Virus record (IMG/VR): IMGVR_UViG_3300031715_000003
Coordinates: 30,225-94,224 of that record
Length of the DNA stretch: 64,000 nt
Direction: 5' to 3' (one strand)
DNA from: a virus
The position numbers and the translations under genes are program-made. The notes under the pieces are model-generated. The model was not told the DNA's origin, did not search any database, and saw only the letters and a list, made by a program, of their open reading frames with translations. Shown here one piece after another: positions 38,148 to 49,100 of this stretch (the first letter of the stretch is position 1; each line of letters begins with the position of its first letter).

Positions 38148-38720
38148 ATGGGCGTTGCCATCGTATCTCCATTCCCGCTCGCCCATGCCGATTTTCTGTT
38201 TCGATGGCTGAAGCAGCAACCACAGTGGAATTTTGATGACCATTCGTTTATCCACGCGGAGGAGAACGTTCGTAGTTGCCTTTACAAACGGGTGTCCAAT
38301 GGGGAAATCACATGGGAAGCCACTTCGGACGGCCAACCCGTGGGATTTATAGGGGCGAACGCGATCAATCATCATGTGGCTACACTTAGGGGGATTTGTT
38401 TTGATGAATGCGTCCACGGAACAGGAATTCCCCGTACCGCCATGCTAATGGCCCTAGACGTACTATTTGAGTTCAGTACAATTCATCGCGTGGAGGCCAC
38501 CTACTTCTCCGACAACGCCAGAGTGCGGCGTTTCCTCCGCAAGTTCGGATTCCGCATCGAAGGGACGTTGCGCCAGAGAGCCATCCGTGATGGTCATTCC
38601 CTCGATATGGAGATAGTGGGGCTACTGGCCGATGATTTTCAGAATTGCCGCGAACGACTTCGACAGAGCCTTGGTGAAGCTCATCTTGACGCATCCGAGG
38701 CTGTACCGACATCTGCATGA
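38148..38720 (+). CDS. GNAT acetyltransferase (190 aa)
   Basis: ATG at 38148. C-terminal half follows the RimJ/RimL type: GTGIPRTAMLMALDVLFEFS, THRVEATYFSDNARVRRFLR, KFGFRIEGTLRQRAIRDG. Uses acetyl-CoA; target unknown. Often seen next to tail genes of podoviruses. Confidence 0.65.
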   Translation: MGVAIVSPFPLAHADFLFRWLKQQPQWNFDDHSFIHAEENVRSCLYKRVSNGEITWEATSDGQPVGFIGANAINHHVATLRGICFDECVHGTGIPRTAMLMALDVLFEFSTIHRVEATYFSDNARVRRFLRKFGFRIEGTLRQRAIRDGHSLDMEIVGLLADDFQNCRERLRQSLGEAHLDASEAVPTSA

Positions 38721-39105
38721 CGACGATGCTCCAGACCGCGAAACGTTCTCCCCTCCGCAGGCTCCCGGACTCTTATCCTATGTGCTGGTCATCGATGAAG
38801 GAGAGCCAATAGGTGTGCTGATCGTATCGCATCATAGCCGCTATCTGTGGGAACTCCACATGGCCTTTCTTCCACTCGCATGGGGAGAACGCGCGGAGCG
38901 CGCAGGCCGCGAGTTCATCGAATGGGTCTGGAGCAAGACGAAATGCGTGCGGCTATTCGGCAACATCGTGCGGTCGAATCGGCTTTCGTTGCGGTTCGCG
39001 AAGCAAGCGGGGATGATGGAATTCGCAGTGCAGCCGCGCTGTTTCATGAAGCATGGGAGACTACAGGACATCGTGATGGTCGCGATTCAGCGACCGGGAG
39101 CGTAG
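38632..39105 (+). CDS. Second GNAT-like acetyltransferase (157 aa)
   Basis: ATG at 38632 overlaps the previous gene by 89 nt. Contains a central strand VLVIDEGEPIGVLIVSHHS and the late segment VRLFGNIVRSNRLSLRFAKQ, as in phage GNAT proteins. The acetyl-CoA loop is less clear than in the first copy. Adjacent tandem placement suggests paired or nested roles. Confidence 0.55.
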   Translation: MIFRIAANDFDRALVKLILTHPRLYRHLHDDDAPDRETFSPPQAPGLLSYVLVIDEGEPIGVLIVSHHSRYLWELHMAFLPLAWGERAERAGREFIEWVWSKTKCVRLFGNIVRSNRLSLRFAKQAGMMEFAVQPRCFMKHGRLQDIVMVAIQRPGA

Positions 39106-39106
39106 A

Positions 39107-40093
39107 GTGCCGTTTGCCGCTATAGCCGGGATCGGTGGGGCCACTAGCCTCCTGGGCGGAATCTTCGGCAGCAAGTCTGCCAAAAACGCCGCCAATGTGC
39201 TGCAGCAAGGCGCGGTTGGTGCCGGCAACCTCGTCACCAACGCGGCCAACACGGTCCAGCAGAACATCGGCGGTAACGTGGTGGCGGGGCAGAATCTGCT
39301 GAGCGGCGCCAACGCGGCGGGCCAGGGGCAGATCGCGCAAGGCGTAGCGGGCGCGCAGCAAACGCTCTCCCCCTATGTCCAGACGGGCAGTACCGTTCTC
39401 CCCACTATTCAGGCGCTGGCCAATCAGGTAGGGACCAATCGATTCAGTTTCGACCCCAACAATCTGGCCAACAACCCCGGCTACCAGTTCACCCTACAGC
39501 AAGGTCAGCAAGCCATCCAGAGGGCGGCTGCGTCCCAGGGGAACCTATTCTCTGGCGGAACACTGAAATCGCTAGCCAACTACACGACGGGCGCGGCCAA
39601 CCAGTTCGAAGGCCAGATGTACAATCAGGCGCTCTCAACGTTCCAGCAAAACCAGCAGAACGCGCTGAACCAGATCTCCACACTTCAGCAATTGGCTAAT
39701 CAGGGGCTGACGGCCAGCGGACAAGCCGCGAACCTTGGGTACCAGGGCGGTCTTGCGGGGGCGAACCTCGGCTATCAGGCTGGATCGGGAGCCGCTAATC
39801 TCGGGATGCAAGGCGCGCTGGCAGGCGGGCAGGTAGGGCTGGAAGGCGCGTCGGCGGCGGCGAATTATCTGACGCAGGCGGCCAACGCTAAGGCGGCGGG
39901 CATCACTGGCCAAACCAATGCATGGCTCCAGGGAGTCCAGGGAATCGGGAATGCGATCGGCGGCGGGCTGTTGGGCGGATACTACGGGAATTCGCTGGGC
40001 AGCATGGCCAACATCAACCCAAACATCGGGACCGGTATTGCCCCCGGCATGGTCTACAACACAACCGGAGGCGTGCAGTACCCGGGGTATTAA
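39107..40093 (+). CDS. Ejection protein, P22 gp7-like (328 aa)
   Basis: GTG at 39107. Gly/Ala/Asn/Gln-rich with an opening GATSLLGGIFGSKSAKNAAN, then LSPYVQTGSTVLPTIQALAN and a YQFTLQQGQQAIQRAAASQG segment that is typical of the podoviral DNA transfer (gp7-type) proteins ejected into the cell. Confidence 0.65.
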   Translation: MPFAAIAGIGGATSLLGGIFGSKSAKNAANVLQQGAVGAGNLVTNAANTVQQNIGGNVVAGQNLLSGANAAGQGQIAQGVAGAQQTLSPYVQTGSTVLPTIQALANQVGTNRFSFDPNNLANNPGYQFTLQQGQQAIQRAAASQGNLFSGGTLKSLANYTTGAANQFEGQMYNQALSTFQQNQQNALNQISTLQQLANQGLTASGQAANLGYQGGLAGANLGYQAGSGAANLGMQGALAGGQVGLEGASAAANYLTQAANAKAAGITGQTNAWLQGVQGIGNAIGGGLLGGYYGNSLGSMANINPNIGTGIAPGMVYNTTGGVQYPGY

Positions 40094-40113
40094 TATAGTA
40101 CGAGGCGTGAAAC

Positions 40114-40950
40114 ATGAGTCGTGATTTTGTTCGTAGGGCAATAGAATATATGTCGGATGAGGAATTGGAGAGGGTTGAGGGCGTTCTCTGCAATCCACTG
40201 CCGCGAGTCCCAAATCCTCCCCCTGCCACGGCGGCAGTGAAACGCATGGCGAGTAAGCTATACAATCCGCTGGAACATAGCGTCGTTCAGGCTTTCCTGA
40301 AGGCCGATGCTTGCAATCGTTTTGAGGTTGAGCGGTGCGGCTTCGTCTGTGCCCTCCTAGAATCTATCGTTAATCGCCTTAAAACCGCTTATTGGAACGT
40401 GAAGCAGGAGAAATTCGAGAATCGTGAGGACCGGCAGTTTTTGGAGATTCCAAGTTTTGAGTATCGCCGCTATTTCTGGGATGAATGTGACTGCGGTGCC
40501 GAGTCCCCGGTCCATGCAAAAGATTGCCGCCAAATCGCAGAGCATTCGGAATGGAACCGCCGACGTTTGGATGCCATCAGCGATCCACAGAAACTTGATG
40601 GGATGTCCGAGGAGGAAGTCAAAAAGTTAAGTTTCTGGGAAATCTTGCAGATGTCCGGCAGGGCCATTCACTTTGAGCGTAGCCCAGCGTGGGAAAAGAA
40701 GAATCCTCGCCCTCCCTGTACTTGCGGAGCCACCAAAGCATGGAAGCCACGCGACGAGCACCTGGAGACCTGCAGTCCAGGACTACCAAATATGCGGTTC
40801 GGCCCAGTCATCATCAATTGGTACAAATACCTCGGGCGCGGAACCTCCACCAACGTAGACTGGGATGAGGCTCAGTGGCGCGAGTGGTTCGATTCCGTCA
40901 TCCGCGCCATAGAAGAATGGGAAAGGCCAGCACTGGAACGCCTGCCCTGA
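40114..40950 (+). CDS. Hypothetical protein with two CxCGA...H...C sites (278 aa)
   Basis: ATG at 40114. Two similar zinc patterns, CDCGAESPVHAKDC at about residue 127 and CTCGATKAWKPRDEHLETC at about 205. The C-terminus is Trp-rich. Sits between two ejection proteins but is not rich in Gln as they are. The zinc pattern is also in the protein at 6865. Function unknown. Confidence 0.55.
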   Translation: MSRDFVRRAIEYMSDEELERVEGVLCNPLPRVPNPPPATAAVKRMASKLYNPLEHSVVQAFLKADACNRFEVERCGFVCALLESIVNRLKTAYWNVKQEKFENREDRQFLEIPSFEYRRYFWDECDCGAESPVHAKDCRQIAEHSEWNRRRLDAISDPQKLDGMSEEEVKKLSFWEILQMSGRAIHFERSPAWEKKNPRPPCTCGATKAWKPRDEHLETCSPGLPNMRFGPVIINWYKYLGRGTSTNVDWDEAQWREWFDSVIRAIEEWERPALERLP

Positions 40951-42569
40951 TGCCCATCGACCCCAATCTCGCCTTGATGACGTACAGTCCAGGTACGCAA
41001 GTGCCCTCCCCCTATGCACAGGCCACCCAAGCCCTGAACCTGCAGAGCCTAGCGAATCAACAGGCGATCAACCGGCAGGTCCAACAGGAGAACGCACTAA
41101 AGATTCAGGCGATGCAGCGCCAGCAACAGGACAGCCAAGCACTGGGGAGTGCGCTCCAGAAATACACCACGTTCGATCCCGATGGCAAGCCAAAAGTGGA
41201 CTGGGGCTCAGCCTACAATGAAGCGGTTCCACAGATGTCGCTTCAGGGCGCGCAGGCAGCGCAACAAGAGCATTTGGAGATGCAGCGGTCGGCACTCGCT
41301 ATGGAGCAGACCAAGCGTCAGAGCCTGTTGATGAACAATCAACTAATCGGGCAGGCGCTGTCCGCCGTGATGCAGGCGCCGGACGATCAGAAGGACGATG
41401 TCTACCAGCAGAAGATGACGGCGCTCAAGGGAGCGGGCATCGACACGTCCGGGTTCCCGCAGCAGCGTCCCAATGATGCCCTATTGAACGCGTATGCCGC
41501 GGGCGTCGGGTACACCGGCCAGATTCTTTCGGACGCGGATCGAAAGGCGCTCGAAGCGCAGCGCAAGTCCAAGGCGCAACTTCAGCAGACCCAAGAACAG
41601 AATCAACTGGCGGAAGAAGAAGCGAAACAACGACAGAGGATGAAGGCGGATGCAGCGACAGGCTACTTGGCCGTGGAGGCCGCTCCACCGGAACAACAAC
41701 AGGCCATGCACCAGCAATGGCTGGCGAATCTTCCGGACAAAATTAAGGCGGATTATGCGCCGTTCCAAACGTTCTCCCCGCAGAACGCCCAAGCCATCCA
41801 CAGAATGGCGCTGACGCCCGCGCAACTCATCCAGCAACAGAAGGAAGAGGAGCAGGAGCGCAAGGATCAGGCCAAGGAGAACAAGACACAGACGCCCAGA
41901 ACCGCCGACGAGGCCCTCGCGCTCGCCTCCGCAGCGACTGACCCAGCGGAAGCCGCTAGGCTCAAGGCGCTGGCGAACGATATGGTAGCGGCGCGGATCC
42001 GGGAGACCACCGCGACGCAGGGGGCGATCGAGGATCGTACTAGGATGCGGCAGGAACAAGATGACGCTGGTGCGTTCCGCAACATTCAGAAATCGGAGCA
42101 GCAGCAGTGGGACTTGGCTCAGTCGCTTGGTGACACCACCAAGATCCAGAACGGCGATAAATTCGTGGATCCACGCGATCCTAAAAAGACCCCGCAGGTC
42201 ATGACCGACGGCTTGCGGCAGCAACTTAACTCGGCTGTTGTGGACGCTCAAAACGAAGCCCGCAACCTGATGCACCAGAAGGGGCAGATATTTGATAAGT
42301 GGGGCAGGGTTCCGGGGAGTGTAGCGGGCGTTATGGGTAAACCGCCGACCCCCGCTTCGGGCGCGCCCGCAACAGCGTCTACGCCAGCACCCGCAGGCCC
42401 AAAATTGTCACCAGCACCAGCGTTCTCCCCCAAGTGGAAACAGAGAAACGATGTTCCTTCTGTCTACGCTTCCCAGATTCCGGAAGGGCAGATGGCGTCT
42501 GTTAATACTCCGGCAGGGAGCATCATGCTGGCGAAAAAGAACGGTAAGATGTACGAAGTAACGCAGTGA
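40950..42569 (+). CDS. Ejection protein, Gln-rich (539 aa)
   Basis: ATG at 40950 inside the previous stop (TGATG). Long helical, Gln/Ala-rich region (residues 30-340), disordered Pro/Ala segment near 430-480. Position and composition fit the second internal ejection protein of P22-like phages (gp20/gp16 place). No enzyme motif. Confidence 0.6.
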   Translation: MPIDPNLALMTYSPGTQVPSPYAQATQALNLQSLANQQAINRQVQQENALKIQAMQRQQQDSQALGSALQKYTTFDPDGKPKVDWGSAYNEAVPQMSLQGAQAAQQEHLEMQRSALAMEQTKRQSLLMNNQLIGQALSAVMQAPDDQKDDVYQQKMTALKGAGIDTSGFPQQRPNDALLNAYAAGVGYTGQILSDADRKALEAQRKSKAQLQQTQEQNQLAEEEAKQRQRMKADAATGYLAVEAAPPEQQQAMHQQWLANLPDKIKADYAPFQTFSPQNAQAIHRMALTPAQLIQQQKEEEQERKDQAKENKTQTPRTADEALALASAATDPAEAARLKALANDMVAARIRETTATQGAIEDRTRMRQEQDDAGAFRNIQKSEQQQWDLAQSLGDTTKIQNGDKFVDPRDPKKTPQVMTDGLRQQLNSAVVDAQNEARNLMHQKGQIFDKWGRVPGSVAGVMGKPPTPASGAPATASTPAPAGPKLSPAPAFSPKWKQRNDVPSVYASQIPEGQMASVNTPAGSIMLAKKNGKMYEVTQ

Positions 42570-42578
42570 TAGTAACCG

Positions 42579-42770
42579 ATGAGGAAGCACATGACCACTA
42601 AGATATCTGCTCGGCCTAAACCACACAAGAGCGTTGAGAAGAGCATTAATTTGGCATTCGATATCATCGCCACGATCAGGAAGTCAGGAGCAATGCAGGC
42701 GGTGGCGCTCAGCGCGCTTCGTGCGGCGATAGCGCACATCGAGCAGATTATGGGAGGTGAGCGAGTTTAG
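42579..42770 (+). CDS. Small helical protein (63 aa)
   Basis: ATG at 42579. Basic start, then hydrophobic helix (AVALSALRAAIAHIEQIMGG). No ribosome site of note. Unknown. Confidence 0.4.
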   Translation: MRKHMTTKISARPKPHKSVEKSINLAFDIIATIRKSGAMQAVALSALRAAIAHIEQIMGGERV

Positions 42771-42814
42771 CTGACTTTAGGGTAAACGTAGCGCATCTGA
42801 CAAAATGGCAGAGC

Positions 42815-43126
42815 ATGGAAACCACGTCCGTCAGTTCCAAAAAATTCAGAAAGATCCTGTATGGCCGAGCGCGGTGCGCGCGCGTCGGTATAGAGGTTAA
42901 TTCTGACCATACCCTTAATATCCATACGGTTCTAGCCGACGAACTGGACCTCTGGCGCGGTGGGCTAAGTTTCCATGGATCCAGCTTTTTTCGGCGGAGG
43001 TGCCTCGACGTTGAGTTCGTCGGTGGCATTGAATTCAAGAGAGATTGGTGCCTGATCCTGGAAAACATCAGCGGCCACAATGCCGAGGTCGATTACGACG
43101 TCTACGAAAGAGTAAAGTATACCTAG
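42815..43126 (+). CDS. Hypothetical beta-rich protein (103 aa)
   Basis: ATG at 42815; ends directly at the start of the giant gene (TAGATGG). Beta-rich, no motif. Slightly different composition from neighbours. Unknown. Confidence 0.45.
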   Translation: METTSVSSKKFRKILYGRARCARVGIEVNSDHTLNIHTVLADELDLWRGGLSFHGSSFFRRRCLDVEFVGGIEFKRDWCLILENISGHNAEVDYDVYERVKYT

Positions 43127-46100
43127 ATGGCCGACGCCGACACCCAAGGATGGTCGTGGGGGACAGCCGCACCACCACCGCAGGGCTCCCCTACGGAAGG
43201 ATGGTCATGGGGGACCTCGGCTCCTGAGCCGCCGACTCAGCCTCCAGCCACTAGGACAGTAAGACGGTTCGGACAGCCGCCGCAGCAAGTGCCAATTGGG
43301 CAACCAGCACCAGAAGATCAGGCACCCGCCGGTCCACCATTGAAGGCATGGAACTGGGATGTGATTCGGGCCTATCCCACGGTCATCGGCAGCATGGTGA
43401 ACTCTCTGCTGCAGACTCCCGTAATCCCCAAAGTCGCCATCTCGGCACCGACTACCGCTGAAGCCCTACAGGCCGCGTCCCGCGCACCTGGCGCGCCCGC
43501 TATTCTGCAACATCCCATCGTGCAGCGCGGTCTGGACATTGCGGCTGGCGCATCGCGGTGGGCGTTGGAGTTTGGCCGCCAGATGACGGCTCCCGCCAAC
43601 ATCGGGATGATGTTCGGCACCGAAGGCGTGGGACTCCTGCCGGGAGCGCTCTCCAAGATAAGCCAGTACCTGCCGCGCGCCATCTCAGGAGTGTTCAGTT
43701 GGCAGATGCTCAAGGGAGCCTATGATCAGGTCCCAGCGGTCAAGCAAGCGATCGACAAGGGAGATTACGCTGGTGCCGCATCCACCATCACGAGTATCGG
43801 ACTTCAGGGGCTGATGGGGGCGGCCGGTGCGCTCCATTTGGCATTCGATACCACGGGGAGATTCGCGCGATCGCTTGAGGAGCACAATGCCAACGCGGAA
43901 GTTGCGCTGCAAAAGGAAGCTCAGCAGCAAACTCCCGTGGGCCAAGGGGAGGGCACTCCAGTAGAGGGGCTGAACCGCCCAATGTCGGTCCGGACCGCCA
44001 CGCTTGGCCCCGATGGTTCTCCCTCAAGCTACGACGTAATCGATCCCGATACGGGAGAAGTGCTACATGAAGGGGATTACCCATCCGTAGCCAATTTCAT
44101 AAGGCAGTACCAAGCGCAGTCGATAGAAGGCGATATCGATAAGGCGGCAGAGCAAGGCTGGAGCTTTCCAGAAGAGCCGCCATCGTCACCAGAAGCACCC
44201 GCCCCTCCGGGAGAGGAGGTGATCCCTCAGGCACAAGCGGCAGGGGCGGGACCACAACAGGAGGTTCCCAGTGTCAGTGTGGGTGAAGGTCGAGGGGCTG
44301 AACAGCCAGCAACGGTGGGAGGAGGCGAAGCAGGAGTTGAAGGGGGCGCACCTGGAGGTGAACCACCCGTACCTGTACGGGGAGTTCCGCCACAGGGACC
44401 AAGCGGACTTGGCAGTGCTCAGCCTCAATCTGCTGCCGGGGGTACGGGCGAGCGTGCTGGAGCAGTGGCGGGATCTACCGGATCTGCGGAAGATGTAGTG
44501 ACGGGCGAAACCGACCTCCCCCTGGATACTCAAGGGGAACGTGACGCCAAGACCGATGCGAAGAAGGTTGCGGACGTCGACGAGGTCAACACCAGCCCGA
44601 AGCAACGCGGAGAGCAAACTGGTGCAGCGGTAGGGGAAGTCGCTGGTGTCAAACCACAACCTGACGAAGCACTTGCTCCGTGGAATCTGGGGCCAGAGAT
44701 TCAGGGGAGGCCGCAAACAGAGGTCAAGGCCCTGATGGACGACTACATCGTGAAGCGTCCTGATGAGGCCCCTCCTGGAGGGGAATCGTTCAACGATTTC
44801 AGCCAGCGATTCATCGGCGGCATCCAGCAGCAGATGGCGGATTACCAACCCGGACAGAAAATCCTCAACATCACGCACTCGATTGGAATCCACACGGCGC
44901 TGGCATGGAGCGAAAACGGTTCTCCCCAGGATAGATCGATCGACAATCAAGCGATGCTGGACCGGACCCACATGGACCCCGGATCGTTGTGGCGAATGAA
45001 TCCCAAAACGGGGGTCATGACGGAAGCAAAGAACGATGCCAAGCCGGGGATCTACTTTCAGCGGCACGCCGATACTGCATGGGACAATCTGAAGCCGGGG
45101 GAGGCCGTTCCTAACGCGGCAGATGCTGGAGCACCAAATCCAGAAGTAGCGCAGGAACCGCCCGCTACGCTTCCGGGGAAGGAGGAGGTTTCCTCAGTTA
45201 CGGCCCCTGTTCCCTCAGTTACGGCAGCAGTTCTCTCAGTACCTCCCCAAGAGCGTCCTCCCCTGCCCGACAGGATCATGTCAGCAATGCGGGCCCTGGA
45301 GCCGACGCCGGGAGTTCCAGTTTCGATGGAGCGGCTGCGTGCGGCACTCCCCGATGTTGGCAAGCCGGATTTCGATAGCGCGATGCTGCAATTGCGGCAG
45401 AACCAGCAAATCTACCTGCACCCGCATGACAGCCCAATGCGTCTTCCCCCAGAACAGCGCGCAACATTGGTGCCGAGCGCGGGTACGAACCCCAACAACT
45501 TGGATGAGCACTATGTTGCGGCAAGCGAAAGGGGGAGTACGCCAGCGGCAGCGGCGGGAAGAACTTCCATTGGGAGGACGACTCCCGCAAAAGGAACCCC
45601 GGAACGCGAGCAGATCGAATCTGAGTACGACCGTCTGCGGAAGGCCATCGACGAACAAACCCCAATAGTGGAGGGTCTTCAAGCCAAATACGATAAAGCC
45701 GGATACGGGACAAAAACGCGCGAGGCGGCGGGAAGGAAATTGGAGGTCGCCAAGGATAAGCTGGATGGTCTATATGCGGAACTAAATCCGATAACGAAGC
45801 GCTCCTACCGCGCCATGTTGGAGGATGCCGTGGAGTCCGATAACCCAATCCTCCGTCAAGCCGCAGGACTTAAGCTCGACGAGGAACTGGGAAGACGAAC
45901 CGGCGACAGATACAGCACGGTTGAAAAAACGCTAACCACTGAACTGGAGCCAATCGCCAGGGCGGCAGCAGTGAGAGTTGAGGACGGACGCGCCTATCTT
46001 TCTCCGCAACAGGAAGAGCAGGCGATCCGCAATGCTGCGGTATCAACCGCCAGGAATTATCTCAGTTTCCCGCTGACTGCTGAAGAGGACATCCCCAAGA

Positions 46101-49100
46101 GAATGGAGGGCCACGTTAGAGGAGAGCGACTCCAGATATTTCGAAACGAAGCACAGGAAGAGATTTCGGCTATCGACAATTTGATCCGAGAGGAAGGTCT
46201 CCAGCGATCGCGCGTTCCCAACGTGCGGGACATGTACGACTTTGAACAGATCAGCAAGGCCGTGGAGAACGAGCGCAAGGTCCTCGCAGACCGACAGGAA
46301 GAAAAGCGACTCATAGAAGAGCAGGATAAAGCGGCGTCCATCAGTCTCGCCGAGAGGCTGGAGCCGATTGGCGACTTGAAGCCAACCGCCAGAACCAAGG
46401 GGATCTGGAACGGAAATGTCATCCTGGGCAACAGTCCATTCGTCACCGATGGCACCATGATGATGCCGATCAGCGCCGTTCAGGGTCCTAAATCCATGGC
46501 CGGTCTTCCTCGAAAGGCTTCCGCATTGGCTGAAGCGGCTAAGACTCCCAGCGCTACGCCGGAGCAAGCGACGACCATTTGGGAAAGGTCCACCGGCGCA
46601 GATTTAAAGCCAGTTCAATTCCTCGGGGCGGACAGGAGTAACAAGACGGTAGGGAGCAAGATGCCAGCGTTCTTCGTGAATGCTGATGGCAACATTGTCA
46701 CCGTGGATGCCAACAAACTGGCATTTATAAAAAGCGCAATAGGGGCCGATGACATCAAGGCGTCCACGACATCCACGCGCGCGGCATCTCCGCTTGTTCT
46801 CTTCAGGGACGGCAAGCCATCCGCCCTACTAATGCCCTGGAAGAATCCAGCGATCACCCCAGATTTAGCGATCGCCAGAAGCGGACCAGCAGCAGATAAA
46901 ATTCCTGCTGGCTTGACTCCCGAAAAAGCAGGTGAGCGCGGTGCCGTCGCCATCACGCCGCCGAACGTGCGGGCCGCACTACAGACCGCTGGCTCGCCCG
47001 CAGCGCAGATGCAGCAATTCCTGGGAGCTCGCAACAATGCCGCCCGTGCCCTCCTCTCGACATTGAATGCGACCGGCATCGACAGCCGACTGGGGGAGAA
47101 GATCCGGACCTTCACCACGGGAGAACGGGATTACCGCGTAGCCGAAACCAATCAACTGCGAGATGTGCTACGGCAGCAACTCCCCGATCCACTCGACCAG
47201 GAAGCCTTGACGCTGCTGCGCGACTTCAAGAATCGGCCCAATGAACTCGCGGAGTTTCGCAACGGAACGCATCCCGAATTCCAAGCGCTCTCCCCCCAGC
47301 AACAACAAGTAGCGTCCCAAAAGATCATGCAGATGCGACCCGTGATCGACAGGGTGCTAAATCCCTCGCCAGCACTCCTGGCGGCTGACCAGGAACTCAC
47401 CAACTACTTCCGTGCCCATCTGGCGGAAGGGAAACAACTGGGTTTCCTGGACTCGAGCATCCCGGACGAGGAGTACATCACGCACGTGTTTGCGCCAGAT
47501 CAGAGAACGGCAGGATCCTGGATCGGGAGACTTTCGCGCGGGCGCCTCGGACCGCGAAAGTTCCGATACAACCTTCAGCGCTCCTACCCGACCGTTTTGC
47601 ATGCGGTACTCCACGGCGTCGAACCCAAGACGATCAACGCGCTGGACGCGCTGGGCGTCTATGGCGAGAAGTACGCCACCACCGCTGCCTACCACTTCCT
47701 CACGACGCTGCTGCGCAGCACGGCAACCGGAAAGTGGGGGACGCAGCCGATGCAACGCGCCGGCCAGATCCCGGCCGATTGGGTTCCGCTGGCACCCGAT
47801 CAGCCACTGTTCCAGCAAAAGGTGCCGTACCTGGATCAGGCCGGGGAGGCGAGGCTGGCATCGCGCTCCCTATATGTGCCGCCCGATGTGGCCAAGGCGA
47901 TGCACGCCATCACGGACCCCAATTTCATGGAGCGGTATGCGTGGTGGCAAAACGTTCGGCAGGCTCAACAGGTTGTCAAGATCGTTGAGTTGGGATTCTC
48001 TATATTTCACATGAAGGCGCTGGCGTTGAGCGCACAGGCCAATATGGGACCCGGGGCAGCCGCTGCTGCCCTTGTGGCCGATAAGGATAGTCAAGACTTC
48101 TTGGATGCCGAGAAGGCTTGGATGAGATTTGGGTTGACGACTCCCATTACTGGGAAGACGATTGAGATCTACAAGGCGCTACGGCCCACGTCTCTTCCGA
48201 CCGTCGGGGAAAAGATTCGGAACCTTCCCGGCATTAAGCAGGCAGACAAAGCCGCTGCGGCAATCTCCCACTTCACCTTTGGTGTCATGCAGCGCAAACT
48301 AAAGGTGATCGACGCCTCACTCAAATTCGCAGCCTGGTCCGATTCGCATCCCAACGCAACGGATAAAGAGACCGCAGAAGCGATGCGCCTGATCGCGAAG
48401 GAAATCAATGCCGTGTATGGCGGCCTCCATTGGGAGAACATGGGCGTGGGGAGAACGATAGTGGAGCTGTCGCGAGCGATATTTCTGGCCCCAGACTGGT
48501 TCTACTCCGACCTGGCGACGTGGAAATACGCTCTCCAGAAGGGTTTAACCGGCGATGCCGCGCGAGTCTACATGCTGTGGGGTGCCGTTTCGGCGCTGTT
48601 AGGAACAGCGGCTCTGAGTTGGCTCTGGTCCAGGAAGCTTTCGAAAGACCCCACGCGCGTTATTCTCGGGAAGGACCGCGAGGGCCACGACGTGGATGAC
48701 AATCTGTTCTTCGTGGGTGCCATTGGAGACTTATCAACGCTGATTCACAACGTCGCTAGGTATGGGGCGCTTGTGGGGACAGCCCGCACGTTCGCATCCA
48801 AGTTTGGGCCCGTCACCAAAACCGCCGTGGCGCTCTCCAGCAATAAAAGCGCGCGTGGTGGCAGCGACATCATCCCCAGAACCATCAGCAAGAGCGTCTA
48901 TACCGGCCAGCCGTTGCCGAGAACTGGTCCGCGCGGTGGCCGGTCGCGTCCTCCCACATGGGGCGAGAAGAACGTGCTCGGGGCAGAGGAAGCGGCCGGC
49001 AACACTCTCCCTGTACCATTTACCGTGACGACGATTGCGAAGATGCTGGCCAATCCCAAGGAGCACTACCGACTGAGCCAGTACTTCGAAGCGCTCATCA

